DNA of 6,824 nucleotides from an uncultured Anaerolineaceae bacterium (GTDB lineage Bacteria > Chloroflexota > Anaerolineae > Anaerolineales > Anaerolineaceae): positions 1 through 6,824 of the forward strand of contig CALAEB010000554.1 in the NCBI GenBank assembly GCA_937890875.1, in the 5' to 3' direction. Under the pieces are notes generated by a model. It made no database searches. It saw nothing but the letters and a program-made list of their open reading frames with translations, and was not told the DNA's origin. A program made the position numbers and the translations under genes. This document shows, piece after piece, positions 1 to 6,198 of the stretch. Numbering within the stretch: the stretch's first letter is position 1; every line of letters starts with the position of its first letter.

Positions 1-5
1 AAAGC

Positions 6-1040
6 ATGATTAAGACGGCGATTATCGGCGGTTCCGGCTATGGCGGCGGTGAGCTGCTGCGGCTGCTTCTGGGGCATCCGGAAGTGACGGTCAACGGGGT
101 TACTTCCCGTTCCCATCTGGGAGAATATGTTTATCAGGTTCACCCCAATCTGCGCAAGCGGACCATGCTGAAGTTCAGCGATCCGGATGCGCTGGAACCG
201 GTGGATGTGCTTTTTCTGGCGCTGCCGCACGGGCAGGCACAGCATAAAATCGATCAATATACGGAAATTGCGACGCGTATTATTGATCTTTCGGCGGATT
301 TTCGTCTGAAAGATGCCAATACCTATTCGAAATGGTATGGAAGTCCGCATGCGGCGCCGGAATGGCTCCCGAAATTTGTCTACGGCCTGCCGGAATTGCA
401 CCGGGATGAAATCCGGCAGGCCCGATTTATCAGCGGTGTCGGCTGCAACGCGACGGCTTCGAACCTGGCGCTGCTCCCGCTGGTTAAGGCATCCCTGCTG
501 GATCCGGATCAGCCGGTTTTGATCGAATTGAAGGTGGGGTCCTCTGAAGGCGGCGCGGAAAGCAATCCCGGCTCGCATCATCCGGAGCGCAGCCATGCCG
601 TGCGCACTTTTTCCTGTTTCGGACACCGCCACACGGCGGAAGTGATTCAGGAAATGGGGCTGCCAAAAGTCTCGCTGACTATGACGTCGGTGGAACTGGT
701 CCGCGGGGCGCTGGCGACGGTGCATGCGGCAGCCAGACCCGGCGTGACGATCAAAGATCTGTGGGCAGCCTACCGCAGTGCCGCGAATGAAAACCCGTTT
801 GTCCGGCTTGTGCGTGAACAGCGGGGAATTTACCGGGTTCCCGAACCGAAAATTCTGTCCGGGACGAATTACGCGGATATTGGATTTGATTATGACCTTG
901 AAAATGGCCATTTGATCTCTATTTGCGCAATTGACAACCTGATGAAGGGGGCCTCCGGAACGGCTGTCCAGTGCATGAACCTGATGTTCGGTCTGGACGA
1001 AATGAGCGGGCTGGACTTTATGGGGCTGCATCCGGTGTAA
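6..1040 (+). CDS. lysY: [LysW]-aminoadipate/glutamate semialdehyde dehydrogenase-type reductase (LysY/ArgC family)
   Basis: NADPH-dependent reductase that converts an acyl phosphate to a semialdehyde. In the LysW route it acts on LysW-bound 2-aminoadipate 6-phosphate or glutamate 5-phosphate; classical ArgC acts on N-acetylglutamyl phosphate. The 344-residue length is normal for the family. Visible: a Rossmann nucleotide-binding loop GGSGYGGGELLRLL (residues 8-21), IDLSADFRL (93-101), YGLPE (126-130), catalytic Cys147 in SGVGCNATASN, and the conserved His209 in GHRHTAE. The stretch KVGSSEGGAE followed by SHHPERSHAVR (177-200) matches the LysY subgroup better than ordinary ArgC. The lysZ- and lysK-like genes downstream support the LysW route. 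The start at 6 gives a complete N-terminus; its ribosome binding site lies almost wholly outside the window. Substrate choice (lysine, arginine or both) cannot be read from the sequence, so argC is the alternative name. Confidence 0.93.
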   Translation: MIKTAIIGGSGYGGGELLRLLLGHPEVTVNGVTSRSHLGEYVYQVHPNLRKRTMLKFSDPDALEPVDVLFLALPHGQAQHKIDQYTEIATRIIDLSADFRLKDANTYSKWYGSPHAAPEWLPKFVYGLPELHRDEIRQARFISGVGCNATASNLALLPLVKASLLDPDQPVLIELKVGSSEGGAESNPGSHHPERSHAVRTFSCFGHRHTAEVIQEMGLPKVSLTMTSVELVRGALATVHAAARPGVTIKDLWAAYRSAANENPFVRLVREQRGIYRVPEPKILSGTNYADIGFDYDLENGHLISICAIDNLMKGASGTAVQCMNLMFGLDEMSGLDFMGLHPV

Positions 1041-1053
1041 ATCGGAACCGGCC

Positions 1054-1069
1054 CAAAATCCGGATTTTG
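1054..1069. repeat. 16-bp perfect palindrome after lysY
   Basis: CAAAATCCGGATTTTG is its own reverse complement and begins 14 nt after the lysY stop codon. It could form a short hairpin with a CCGG tip. No T-tract follows directly, so it is not a convincing intrinsic terminator. Its role is unknown. Confidence 0.5.
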
Positions 1070-1172
1070 AAATAACGCGTCCTCTTTTGGATAAAAATAA
1101 GGGAATCACAGATCCTTTTCTCAGATTCGGCTTTTAATATTCGAACCAAAAATGATCAGGGCGTCAGAAGCA

Positions 1173-1275
1173 TTAAATTACCGAAAAGAGGATGTTTGTT
1201 GTTCTGTTTTTGTTATGAAAAGTGTCACCAAAAATAGAATAACAGTTTTCTCTTCTGCAAATTAGGCTTTTGACA
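1173..1275 (+). repeat. Nested inverted-repeat element, copy A (degenerate)
   Basis: This is the divergent member of the three-copy family. The central stem is 1196-1212 paired with 1229-1245: 17 positions, 14 Watson-Crick and 3 G-T (G-U in RNA), with a 16-nt loop at 1213-1228. It shares with copy B the left flank CGAAA...AGGAT, the core TTTGTTGTTCT and the right flank TTTTCTCTYCT. It seems to lack about 30 bp of the right flank seen in B and C. The end near GGCTTTTGACA is set by similarity and is approximate. It occupies most of the 270-bp gap between lysY and lysZ. Confidence 0.65.
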
Positions 1276-1310
1276 CCCGAACCAGGAATTGAAAAGTTGG
1301 GCGGAAACAA

Positions 1311-2135
1311 ATGACAGAAATGAAAAAGAAAATCACGGTTGTAAAAATCGGCGGAACGGAAGGGGTCAATTTTTCCAATATTTGTGAAAATGTGGCGCGG
1401 CTGTGGGCGGAGGGAGTGGCGCTTATCCTGGTCCATGGCGGGTCCGCGGAGGCGAACGCACTCGGAACGGATTTAAATCTTCCGCCCCATTTTATCACTT
1501 CCCCCTCCGGACACGTTTCCCGGTACACCGATCTGAAAACCATGGAGATTTTTATCATGGCGGTGAACGGAACGGTGAACACCCGGCTGGTTGCCGATTT
1601 ACAGCAAAAAGGCGTTAATGCGTTCGGTCTCGCTGGTTTGGACGGAGGACTGATCCGGGCCTCACGGAAAGAGGCAATCCAAAGCGTGGAAAACGGGAAA
1701 CGGCGGATCATCCGGGATGATTACAGCGGAAAAATTGTTTCGGTCGAGACTTCGTTGCTGCAGTTATTATTATCCGGCGGGATGGTTCCGGTGATCGCCC
1801 CGATCGCGCTCGGACAAAACGGCGAGCCGCTGAATGTGGATGCCGACCGGGCCGCGGCAGAAGTCGCAGCGGCGATGTCAGCGGAGACCCTGATTTTACT
1901 GACGGCTGTGCCGGGCCTGATGAAGAAGTTTCCGGATGTGAATACGCTGATCCGGAATATCGAGCGGAAAGATCTGGAACAGATGCAGACGTACGCCGAA
2001 GGACGGATGAAGAAGAAAGTTTTGGGTGCCCAGGAAGCCCTGGAAAAAGGGGTGCGGAACGTGCTGATTGCTGACGGAAGCGGTAAAGACCCGATTGATA
2101 ACGCGCTTGCGGGGAATTGCACCTGGATTCACTGA
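1311..2135 (+). CDS. lysZ: [LysW]-aminoadipate/glutamate kinase (LysZ/ArgB family)
   Basis: Amino-acid kinase that phosphorylates the side-chain carboxylate of LysW-bound 2-aminoadipate and/or glutamate with ATP. This is the step before the LysY reductase. Visible: the N-terminal VVKIGGTEG strand-loop with Lys12 for phosphate binding, LVHGGSAEAN (40-49), SRYTDLKTMEIF (70-81), GLAGLDGGLIRA (106-117), NVDADRAAAEVAAA (175-188), LLTAVPGL (196-203) and GRMKKKV (231-237). The SAEAN and RYTDLKTMEIF blocks and the short GNCTWIH C-terminus resemble LysZ of Thermus rather than typical acetylglutamate kinase. The 274-residue length fits. The ATG at 1311 is chosen because GGGCGG lies just upstream at 1299-1304 (a modest Shine-Dalgarno); a second ATG at 1320 is possible. 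Strict lysine versus arginine function is undetermined. Confidence 0.92.
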   Translation: MTEMKKKITVVKIGGTEGVNFSNICENVARLWAEGVALILVHGGSAEANALGTDLNLPPHFITSPSGHVSRYTDLKTMEIFIMAVNGTVNTRLVADLQQKGVNAFGLAGLDGGLIRASRKEAIQSVENGKRRIIRDDYSGKIVSVETSLLQLLLSGGMVPVIAPIALGQNGEPLNVDADRAAAEVAAAMSAETLILLTAVPGLMKKFPDVNTLIRNIERKDLEQMQTYAEGRMKKKVLGAQEALEKGVRNVLIADGSGKDPIDNALAGNCTWIH

Positions 2136-2243
2136 AGCGTATGAAATTGAAGTTTGAAGAAGTGTATTGCGGAAATTCAAATTACTGGCTTTGTTCCAAA
2201 GAGGGTCCTGTATTTATTTCGAAAACCTGGCTGAGGAGGATCG
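2136..2243. other. lysZ-lysK intergenic spacer
   Basis: This 108-bp gap has no gene, and the lysJ-type aminotransferase often found near these genes is not here. Two words resemble the outer ends of the nested repeat family: AATTACTGGCTTTG at 2180-2193 (compare 3543-3556 in copy B) and TTTCGAAAACCTGG at 2217-2230 (compare 5747-5759 in copy C). No central stem lies between them, so at most this is a decayed remnant. Confidence 0.3.
2233..2240 (+). promoter_or_regulatory. Strong ribosome binding site of lysK
   Basis: GAGGAGGA ends 6 nt before the ATG at 2247 and only 3 nt before an in-frame GTG at 2244. The spacing favours ATG 2247 as the real start. Confidence 0.75.
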
Positions 2244-2246
2244 GTG

Positions 2247-3344
2247 ATGGAAAATAATGCTTGGCTGACAGCGCCGGATGAATTCAAGACATTGTTCGGT
2301 CTGGTCGAACGTTACAGCCCCAGCGGCTCGGAGTTTGAGGTGGTGAAATGGCTGATTTCCCGCATGTCCGCTTTGGGATACGGACAGGCGTTTATGGACG
2401 GCGGCGGGAACGCGGTGGGGATCATGGGCAACGGCCCGCGCCAACTGGTGCTTTTGGGCCATATTGATACGGTTCCGGGAGAAATTCCGTTCACGGTCGA
2501 AAACAACGCTCTTTATGGGCGCGGATCGGTAGACGCAAAAGGCCCGCTGGCTTGTTTCGTGGACAGTGTCGCCGAAATCGGGCCGGTTCCCGGCTGGCAG
2601 ATTGTGGTCATTGGCTGCGTGGATGAAGAGTGCGACGGGATGGGCGCGCGCTACGTTTTACCATATTATCATCCGGAATGTGTGATTGTCGGCGAACCCA
2701 GCCGCTGGGACCGGATCGCGCTTGGGTATAAAGGCTGTGCCTGGGCCAGCATCCAGATTTCGGCGGATTTAAAACACGGCGCCAGCGACGGCGCGACCCC
2801 TTGTGAGGTCGCTTCCGATGTATGGGGCGAGATCCGCGCCTGGCGTGACGAATATAATCACAGCCGGCCGAAGATTTTTGATCAGATCATGTTTTCTTTG
2901 ACCAACTGGTATTCCGGGAAAGACGGGTTTTCCCAATGGGCGCGGCTGGTTGTCAGCGCCCGGATTCCGCCCGGCTTCCTCCCGGAGGATTTTTATGCCA
3001 CGCTGGAATCCATTGTCCCGGACGCGAGCATCTCTCATTCGGCGTTTCCCACCCCCGCCTATCGCGGTGAAAAGAATTCGCCGCTGGTGAAAGCGTTTCT
3101 TCCGGCGATTCGCGCCAACGGCGGGACGCCCGCTTTTGTGTATAAAACCGGCACGGCGGACCCGAATCTGGTCGCACCGGCGTGGAATTGTCCCGGTCTG
3201 GCTTATGGCCCCGGAGATTCAACATTGGATCATACGCCGAATGAACATCAGGATCTGGGAGAGTTCCTGCAGGCAAAAGCCGTGCTGATCGATGTATTGA
3301 ATCGGCTGACCGGGCAAGGGACGGCGGCGCATTCCGGTTTATAA
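2247..3344 (+). CDS. lysK: [LysW]-lysine/ornithine hydrolase (LysK, M20 family)
   Basis: Zinc/cobalt-dependent M20 amidase that releases lysine or ornithine from the C-terminal glutamate of the LysW carrier protein. It is the last step of the pathway started by lysY and lysZ. Numbered from ATG 2247 (365 aa), the M20 metal and catalytic set is visible: His72 and Asp74 in LGHIDTVPG, bridging Asp96 in GRGSVDAKG, Glu127/Glu128 in GCVDEECDG, Glu150 in VGEPSRWD, and His329 in [21 protein letters not shown] (299-309) and [15 protein letters not shown] near the C-terminus are typical of LysK-type members. The protein is compact, and the middle dimerisation part looks small relative to ArgE/DapE. ArgE or DapE activity is the alternative, but gene order argues for LysK. 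No frameshift is seen. The spacer before it lacks a lysJ gene. Confidence 0.92.
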   Translation: MENNAWLTAPDEFKTLFGLVERYSPSGSEFEVVKWLISRMSALGYGQAFMDGGGNAVGIMGNGPRQLVLLGHIDTVPGEIPFTVENNALYGRGSVDAKGPLACFVDSVAEIGPVPGWQIVVIGCVDEECDGMGARYVLPYYHPECVIVGEPSRWDRIALGYKGCAWASIQISADLKHGASDGATPCEVASDVWGEIRAWRDEYNHSRPKIFDQIMFSLTNWYSGKDGFSQWARLVVSARIPPGFLPEDFYATLESIVPDASISHSAFPTPAYRGEKNSPLVKAFLPAIRANGGTPAFVYKTGTADPNLVAPAWNCPGLAYGPGDSTLDHTPNEHQDLGEFLQAKAVLIDVLNRLTGQGTAAHSGL

Positions 3345-3360
3345 TTTTTTTGGCCGGAAT
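3331..3360. repeat. 7-bp inverted repeat around the lysK stop codon
   Basis: ATTCCGG (3331-3337) and CCGGAAT (3354-3360) flank the TAA at 3342-3344, with a 16-nt T-rich loop. The T run is inside the loop rather than after the stem, so this is not a standard intrinsic terminator. It may be chance. Confidence 0.3.
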
Positions 3361-3424
3361 ACTGTTTCGGTCCAGGAATTCGGGATCTGAACAAACGGGA
3401 ATAGAAAATACCGATTCTCCTGTT

Positions 3425-3557
3425 TTAAGTCAGTGATTCGAAATAGAAGGATTCTTTGTTGTTCTTTTGTTTTTGCACTCCGCGCAAAAACAAAAGAACA
3501 ACAAATTTTCTCTCCTTATTCGGAATGCCCATCCAAATTTCGAATTGTTGGCTTTAA
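3425..3557 (+). repeat. Nested inverted-repeat element, copy B (133 bp)
   Basis: The outer inverted repeat is TTAAGTCAGTGATTCGAAA (3425-3443) against 3538-3557, whose reverse complement begins TTAAAGCCAACAATTCGAAA. Inside it, a perfect 22-bp stem pairs 3455-3476 with 3484-3505 around the loop ACTCCGC (3477-3483). The left stem arm contains no A and the right arm no T. It fills much of the gap between lysK and the permease gene. The AT-rich stem followed by ATTTTC could slow transcription, but there is no clean T-tract. Any small reading frame crossing it only translates the hairpin. It is not a recognised named repeat; it resembles MITE or REP-type elements in architecture. Confidence 0.85.
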
Positions 3558-3577
3558 GTTGTTGATTCCGGTCGAAA

Positions 3578-3584
3578 AGGTGAT
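3578..3584 (+). promoter_or_regulatory. Ribosome binding site of the permease gene
   Basis: AGGTGAT is complementary to the 16S anti-Shine-Dalgarno end and lies 9 nt upstream of the ATG at 3594. It supports that start. It sits just outside repeat copy B, which ends at about 3557. Confidence 0.6.
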
Positions 3585-3593
3585 GGAAAATTC

Positions 3594-4367
3594 ATGCCCG
3601 AAATTTCTCTGCTTCAACTGATCCCCTTATGTTTCTTTGCGTTTTTAGCCGGTTTCATCGATTCCATTGCCGGCGGCGGCGGACTGATCCAGCTCCCGGC
3701 CATGCTGGCTGTTTTGCCGGGCGCTCCGGTCGTCATGCTGCTCAGCACCAACAAATTAGCTTCCAGCTGCGGCACGGGGATGGCTGTTTACCAGTATTCC
3801 CGGAAAGTTCCGATTCATTGGAAAGAAATGCTCCCGATCGCCTGCGCGGCGTTTTGCGCCGGGATCGGCGGTGCGCTGATCGCTACGCACGTGCCGAATC
3901 ACTGGATGCGCCCGCTGGTGACCGGGTTATTGATTCTGATCCTGGTCTATACCCTGCTGAAAAAAGATTTCGGCAGTCTGCGCAATGCCGGCGGAATCGC
4001 GGCCAATAAACGGATGATCTTCGGGCTGGCGGCTGGGATCGGCATCGGGTTTTACGACGGTTTTTTTGGCCCCGGTACCGGAAATTTCCTGATTCTGGCC
4101 TTGATCTTTATTTATGGAATGGATTTTTTGCGGGCATCTGCTTCTTCAAAAATCATCAATCTGGCCACCAATCTCGGCGCGTTGCTGCTTTTCGCTGTCA
4201 GCGGATACGGATATTTTTTGCTGGGGCTGTTGATGGCGGTGTTTAACATCGCGGGTGCGGTCTGCGGTGTCCGGGTCGCAGTACTGAAAGGCAGCCGGTT
4301 TATCCGGATCCTTTTTATGGTGGTGGTCGCCGGATTATTGATCAAACAGTTAATGGATCTGCTGTAA
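3594..4367 (+). CDS. TSUP (TauE/SafE) family membrane permease, YfcA-like
   Basis: Predicted inner-membrane permease of the sulfite exporter TauE/SafE family. Members move sulfur-containing or small organic anions; the substrate here is unknown. The 257-residue length is normal. The two family half-repeats are visible: AGFIDSIAGGGGLIQLP (19-35) with STNKLASSCGT (51-61), and IGFYDGFFGPGTGNF (151-165) with ASSKIINLATNLGA (183-196). About eight hydrophobic segments can be seen, at roughly 8-26, 34-50, 76-98, 106-123, 141-160, 163-178, 190-216 and 236-254. The ATG at 3594 has AGGTGAT at good distance. The next gene starts 16 nt after the stop, which suggests one transcript with the phosphodiesterase. 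The pair is flanked by inverted copies of the repeat element. Confidence 0.9.
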   Translation: MPEISLLQLIPLCFFAFLAGFIDSIAGGGGLIQLPAMLAVLPGAPVVMLLSTNKLASSCGTGMAVYQYSRKVPIHWKEMLPIACAAFCAGIGGALIATHVPNHWMRPLVTGLLILILVYTLLKKDFGSLRNAGGIAANKRMIFGLAAGIGIGFYDGFFGPGTGNFLILALIFIYGMDFLRASASSKIINLATNLGALLLFAVSGYGYFLLGLLMAVFNIAGAVCGVRVAVLKGSRFIRILFMVVVAGLLIKQLMDLL

Positions 4368-4383
4368 ACAAGAAGGGCTTGGA

Positions 4384-5559
4384 ATGTCGAAAAAAATGGA
4401 GATCTTTTTTCCGGATTATTCGGATTGCAATTTGGGTATCATCGCCTCATTTTTAAAGCACTATCAGACCGTCTGTTCAACCCCGTCCATCCCCGAAATT
4501 GACGAAAAACTGGCTTCGGGAAAATACCGGAACGTGATTATATTTTTGCTCGACGGCATGGGGACGCGGATCCTTGAGCGGAATCTGCCTGCAGACAGTT
4601 TTTTGCGCGGGAATTGCCTCCGGAGTCTGAAGGCGGTTTATCCGAGCACAACAACCTGCGTGATGTCATCCGTTCTTTCGGGCCTCCAGCCGGTTTCGCA
4701 CGCTTGGCTGGCGTGGAGCTTGTATTTTAAAGAATGGCATCAGAATATTGATCTGTTCCCTTATCGCGACGCTTTTACCGGCGAACCGATCCGGCGGGAT
4801 GAGAAAAATGTGCTCGATTTTATGGATTTCCGAACCATTTTTCCGCAGATTGAGACCTCAACGGATTCCGTAAATATCCATTGCGTTTTCACGGAGATTT
4901 CCCGTCCGCGGCTGGTTGATCTCACCGGAAATTATCTGACAAAAATCGGGTCGTTCACTTCTTTGCTGGAGACGACGCTGCAAAAGTCGAAAGAACCGGG
5001 GCGAAATTTTATTTTCAGTTATTACAAATCCCCGGATGATTTAATGCACAAAAACGGAGTGAGCCATCCACTTGTTTCGGAGTTTCTCGCAGAGGCGGAT
5101 CAAATTTTCCAGCGATATGCGGATCAGTTTAAGGATTCGCTGATTGTGATTACCGCGGATCATGGCATGAAGGACATGGAAACCCACTTTCACCTGGACG
5201 CGATCCCGCCGATTAACGAGTTGCTGCGGGATTTTCCGGCAGGTGATCCGCGCGCGAAGATGATCCCGGTGCAGCCTGGCACAGAAGACCGGTTCGCGGA
5301 GCGTTTTGTGCGGGAGTTCGGGAATGAATTTTTATTGTTCAGCCGGGAGGAGTTCCTGTCAAAGGGTTTTTTAGGTTCCGGCGCGGTTCATCCGAAGGTG
5401 CGCGATTTTCTGGGCGATTTTGTGGCTTGCGGGGTCAGCAGCAGTGATCTTCTCTATGCGCCGCCGGGGGCCCGGCCGGCTGCCGAACTGAAAGGTCATC
5501 ATGCCGGTTTGACCGCGGATGAAATGCTGGTGCCTTTGATTCTGATCGATGGCATTTGA
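4384..5559 (+). CDS. Alkaline phosphatase superfamily protein (nucleotide pyrophosphatase/phosphodiesterase-like)
   Basis: Predicted metal-dependent phosphodiesterase or phosphatase of the NPP-like branch of the alkaline phosphatase superfamily. The ordered metal ligands are visible: Asp57 in FLLDGMG, probable nucleophile Thr90 in YPSTTTCVMSS (P87-S-T-T90 corresponds to the PTxT motif), Asp218 and His222 in SPDDLMHKNG, Asp259-His260 in TADHGM, and His373 in GHHAGLTADE. The set is complete, so the enzyme is probably active. No signal peptide or membrane segment is seen, so it is likely cytosolic, unlike many secreted NPPs. The substrate is not deducible. The ATG at 4384 is preceded by AGAAGGG at 4371-4377 with 6-nt spacing. 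The 16-nt gap after the permease implies co-transcription. Homologues are usually annotated only as alkaline phosphatase family protein. Confidence 0.88.
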   Translation: MSKKMEIFFPDYSDCNLGIIASFLKHYQTVCSTPSIPEIDEKLASGKYRNVIIFLLDGMGTRILERNLPADSFLRGNCLRSLKAVYPSTTTCVMSSVLSGLQPVSHAWLAWSLYFKEWHQNIDLFPYRDAFTGEPIRRDEKNVLDFMDFRTIFPQIETSTDSVNIHCVFTEISRPRLVDLTGNYLTKIGSFTSLLETTLQKSKEPGRNFIFSYYKSPDDLMHKNGVSHPLVSEFLAEADQIFQRYADQFKDSLIVITADHGMKDMETHFHLDAIPPINELLRDFPAGDPRAKMIPVQPGTEDRFAERFVREFGNEFLLFSREEFLSKGFLGSGAVHPKVRDFLGDFVACGVSSSDLLYAPPGARPAAELKGHHAGLTADEMLVPLILIDGI

Positions 5560-5616
5560 ACGGTTATTGTACGAATCATTTCTGAACAAAATAGTGCCGT
5601 AATTTTTGAATCCGAC

Positions 5617-5654
5617 TTTTGACATTCAGGCCGGTTGGGGTTTGAATGTCAAAA
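5617..5654. repeat. 12-bp perfect inverted repeat downstream of the phosphodiesterase gene
   Basis: TTTTGACATTCA (5617-5628) pairs exactly with TGAATGTCAAAA (5643-5654) across a 14-nt GC-rich loop. It lies 57 nt after the stop codon. No T-tract follows on the plus strand, so terminator function is doubtful. Read on the minus strand, the right arm continues as AATTTGGCTTTTTGACA, which resembles AATTAGGCTTTTGACA at the right end of repeat copy A. It may therefore be a fragment of the same repeat family. Confidence 0.6.
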
Positions 5655-5733
5655 AGCCAAATTATATCCCCCAATAGATCATTCTCATTTGTGTTCTGTA
5701 AAGGCGACTGCCGAAAACGGCATGCCGGGACAG

Positions 5734-5868
5734 TTAAACGCCAGCAATTCGAAACCTGGCCATTCTTTTCGAATAAAGAGGCAAACTTGTTGTTCTTTGG
5801 TTATTGTGCGGAGCGCAATAACCAAAGAACAACAAAGAATCCTACCCGTATTTCGAAACGCTGGTTAA
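5734..5868 (-). repeat. Nested inverted-repeat element, copy C (135 bp, inverted relative to A and B)
   Basis: The outer inverted repeat is 5734-5754 (TTAAACGCCAGCAATTCGAAA) against TTTCGAAACGCTGGTTAA (5851-5868). The inner perfect 20-bp stem pairs 5787-5806 with 5816-5835. It extends by a T-G pair and two GC pairs to a GGA triloop. Read on the minus strand, its flanks TTCGAAATA...AGGATTCTTTGTTG and TTTATTCG...TTTCGAATTGCTGGC align with those of copy B, so it is a homologous element in reverse orientation. Small reading frames crossing it are not credible genes. Confidence 0.85.
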
Positions 5869-6162
5869 GCGCTGTATATTCACGGCGTTTGTCTTTGCCG
5901 GGTATAAGCGCGGATGACACGTTTTCTCTTGCGCCATCCCAATCAGAGACAAAGCTTGATTTTAAGTGAAATCGAGGAGGCAAATTCCCGGAACCGGATT
6001 GTTTGTTTGCAGCGGCTGGATAAATGACTGATTTTTCTATTACATTTGGAACTTTGCAAAGCATTTAGTATTTGATAAAGTTCAGTAGGATCAAAAAAAA
6101 ATAAAAAACTTTGACCATCAGCAACATTCTGCGAAGTCACAGAATCAACGAAATTGTTAAAA
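5869..6162. other. Non-coding spacer upstream of the deaminase
   Basis: No credible gene, tRNA or rRNA is seen in this part of the 639-bp gap. The left part is mixed in composition. The right part becomes AT-rich, with A-tracts at 6093-6100 and 6103-6108 that could bend DNA near a promoter. TTGACC at 6111-6116 resembles a -35 box, but no good -10 box lies 16-18 nt downstream, so no promoter is called. Confidence 0.4.
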
Positions 6163-6181
6163 CAAATTTACCATAAATTTG
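6163..6181. promoter_or_regulatory. Operator-like palindrome before the deaminase gene
   Basis: CAAATTTA (6163-6170) and TAAATTTG (6174-6181) form an exact 8-bp inverted repeat with the 3-nt centre CCA. It ends 7 nt before the GGAGG ribosome binding site. The size and symmetry fit a dimeric repressor site, but the AT-rich content makes chance possible, and no regulator gene lies in the window. Confidence 0.4.
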
Positions 6182-6188
6182 GATAATT

Positions 6189-6193
6189 GGAGG
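6189..6193 (+). promoter_or_regulatory. Ribosome binding site fixing a TTG start
   Basis: GGAGG ends 5 nt before TTG 6199. Stops in the same frame at 6184 and 6196 rule out any earlier start, and no ATG occurs in frame before the conserved metal-binding region. Confidence 0.7.
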
Positions 6194-6198
6194 CGTAA

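Noticed and set aside
1270..1275. TTGACA as a -35 promoter box for lysZ
   Set aside because: No -10-like hexamer lies 16-18 nt downstream, and the word is part of the repeat-family end.
1173..1711. Minus-strand reading frames of 87 and 149 codons over lysZ and its upstream gap
   Set aside because: The longer one is antisense to strongly conserved lysZ codons and the shorter one crosses repeat A. Neither shows recognisable protein motifs.
1721..2180. Minus-strand reading frames opposite the end of lysZ
   Set aside because: They are antisense shadows of the lysZ coding pattern, with serine/arginine-rich nonsense composition.
3455..3510. Classical rho-independent terminator after lysK
   Set aside because: The stem is AT-rich rather than GC-rich and only a short ATTTTC follows. 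A terminator effect is possible but not supported enough to call.
3433..3621. Small plus-strand reading frame of 62 codons
   Set aside because: It translates straight through the copy B hairpin, overlaps the permease start, and has no ribosome binding site or recognisable motif.
1196..5835. CRISPR array
   Set aside because: The repeats are thousands of bases apart, palindromic, in mixed orientation and lack regularly spaced unique spacers; no cas gene is present.
5635..5969. Two overlapping plus-strand reading frames (77 and 107 codons)
   Set aside because: Both run through repeat copy C in different frames, and their protein content is explained by the repeat. No domain or clear ribosome binding site is seen.
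5801..6140. Minus-strand reading frames in the long spacer
   Set aside because: They start within or beside repeat C or cross A-tracts, with low-complexity composition and no family motif.
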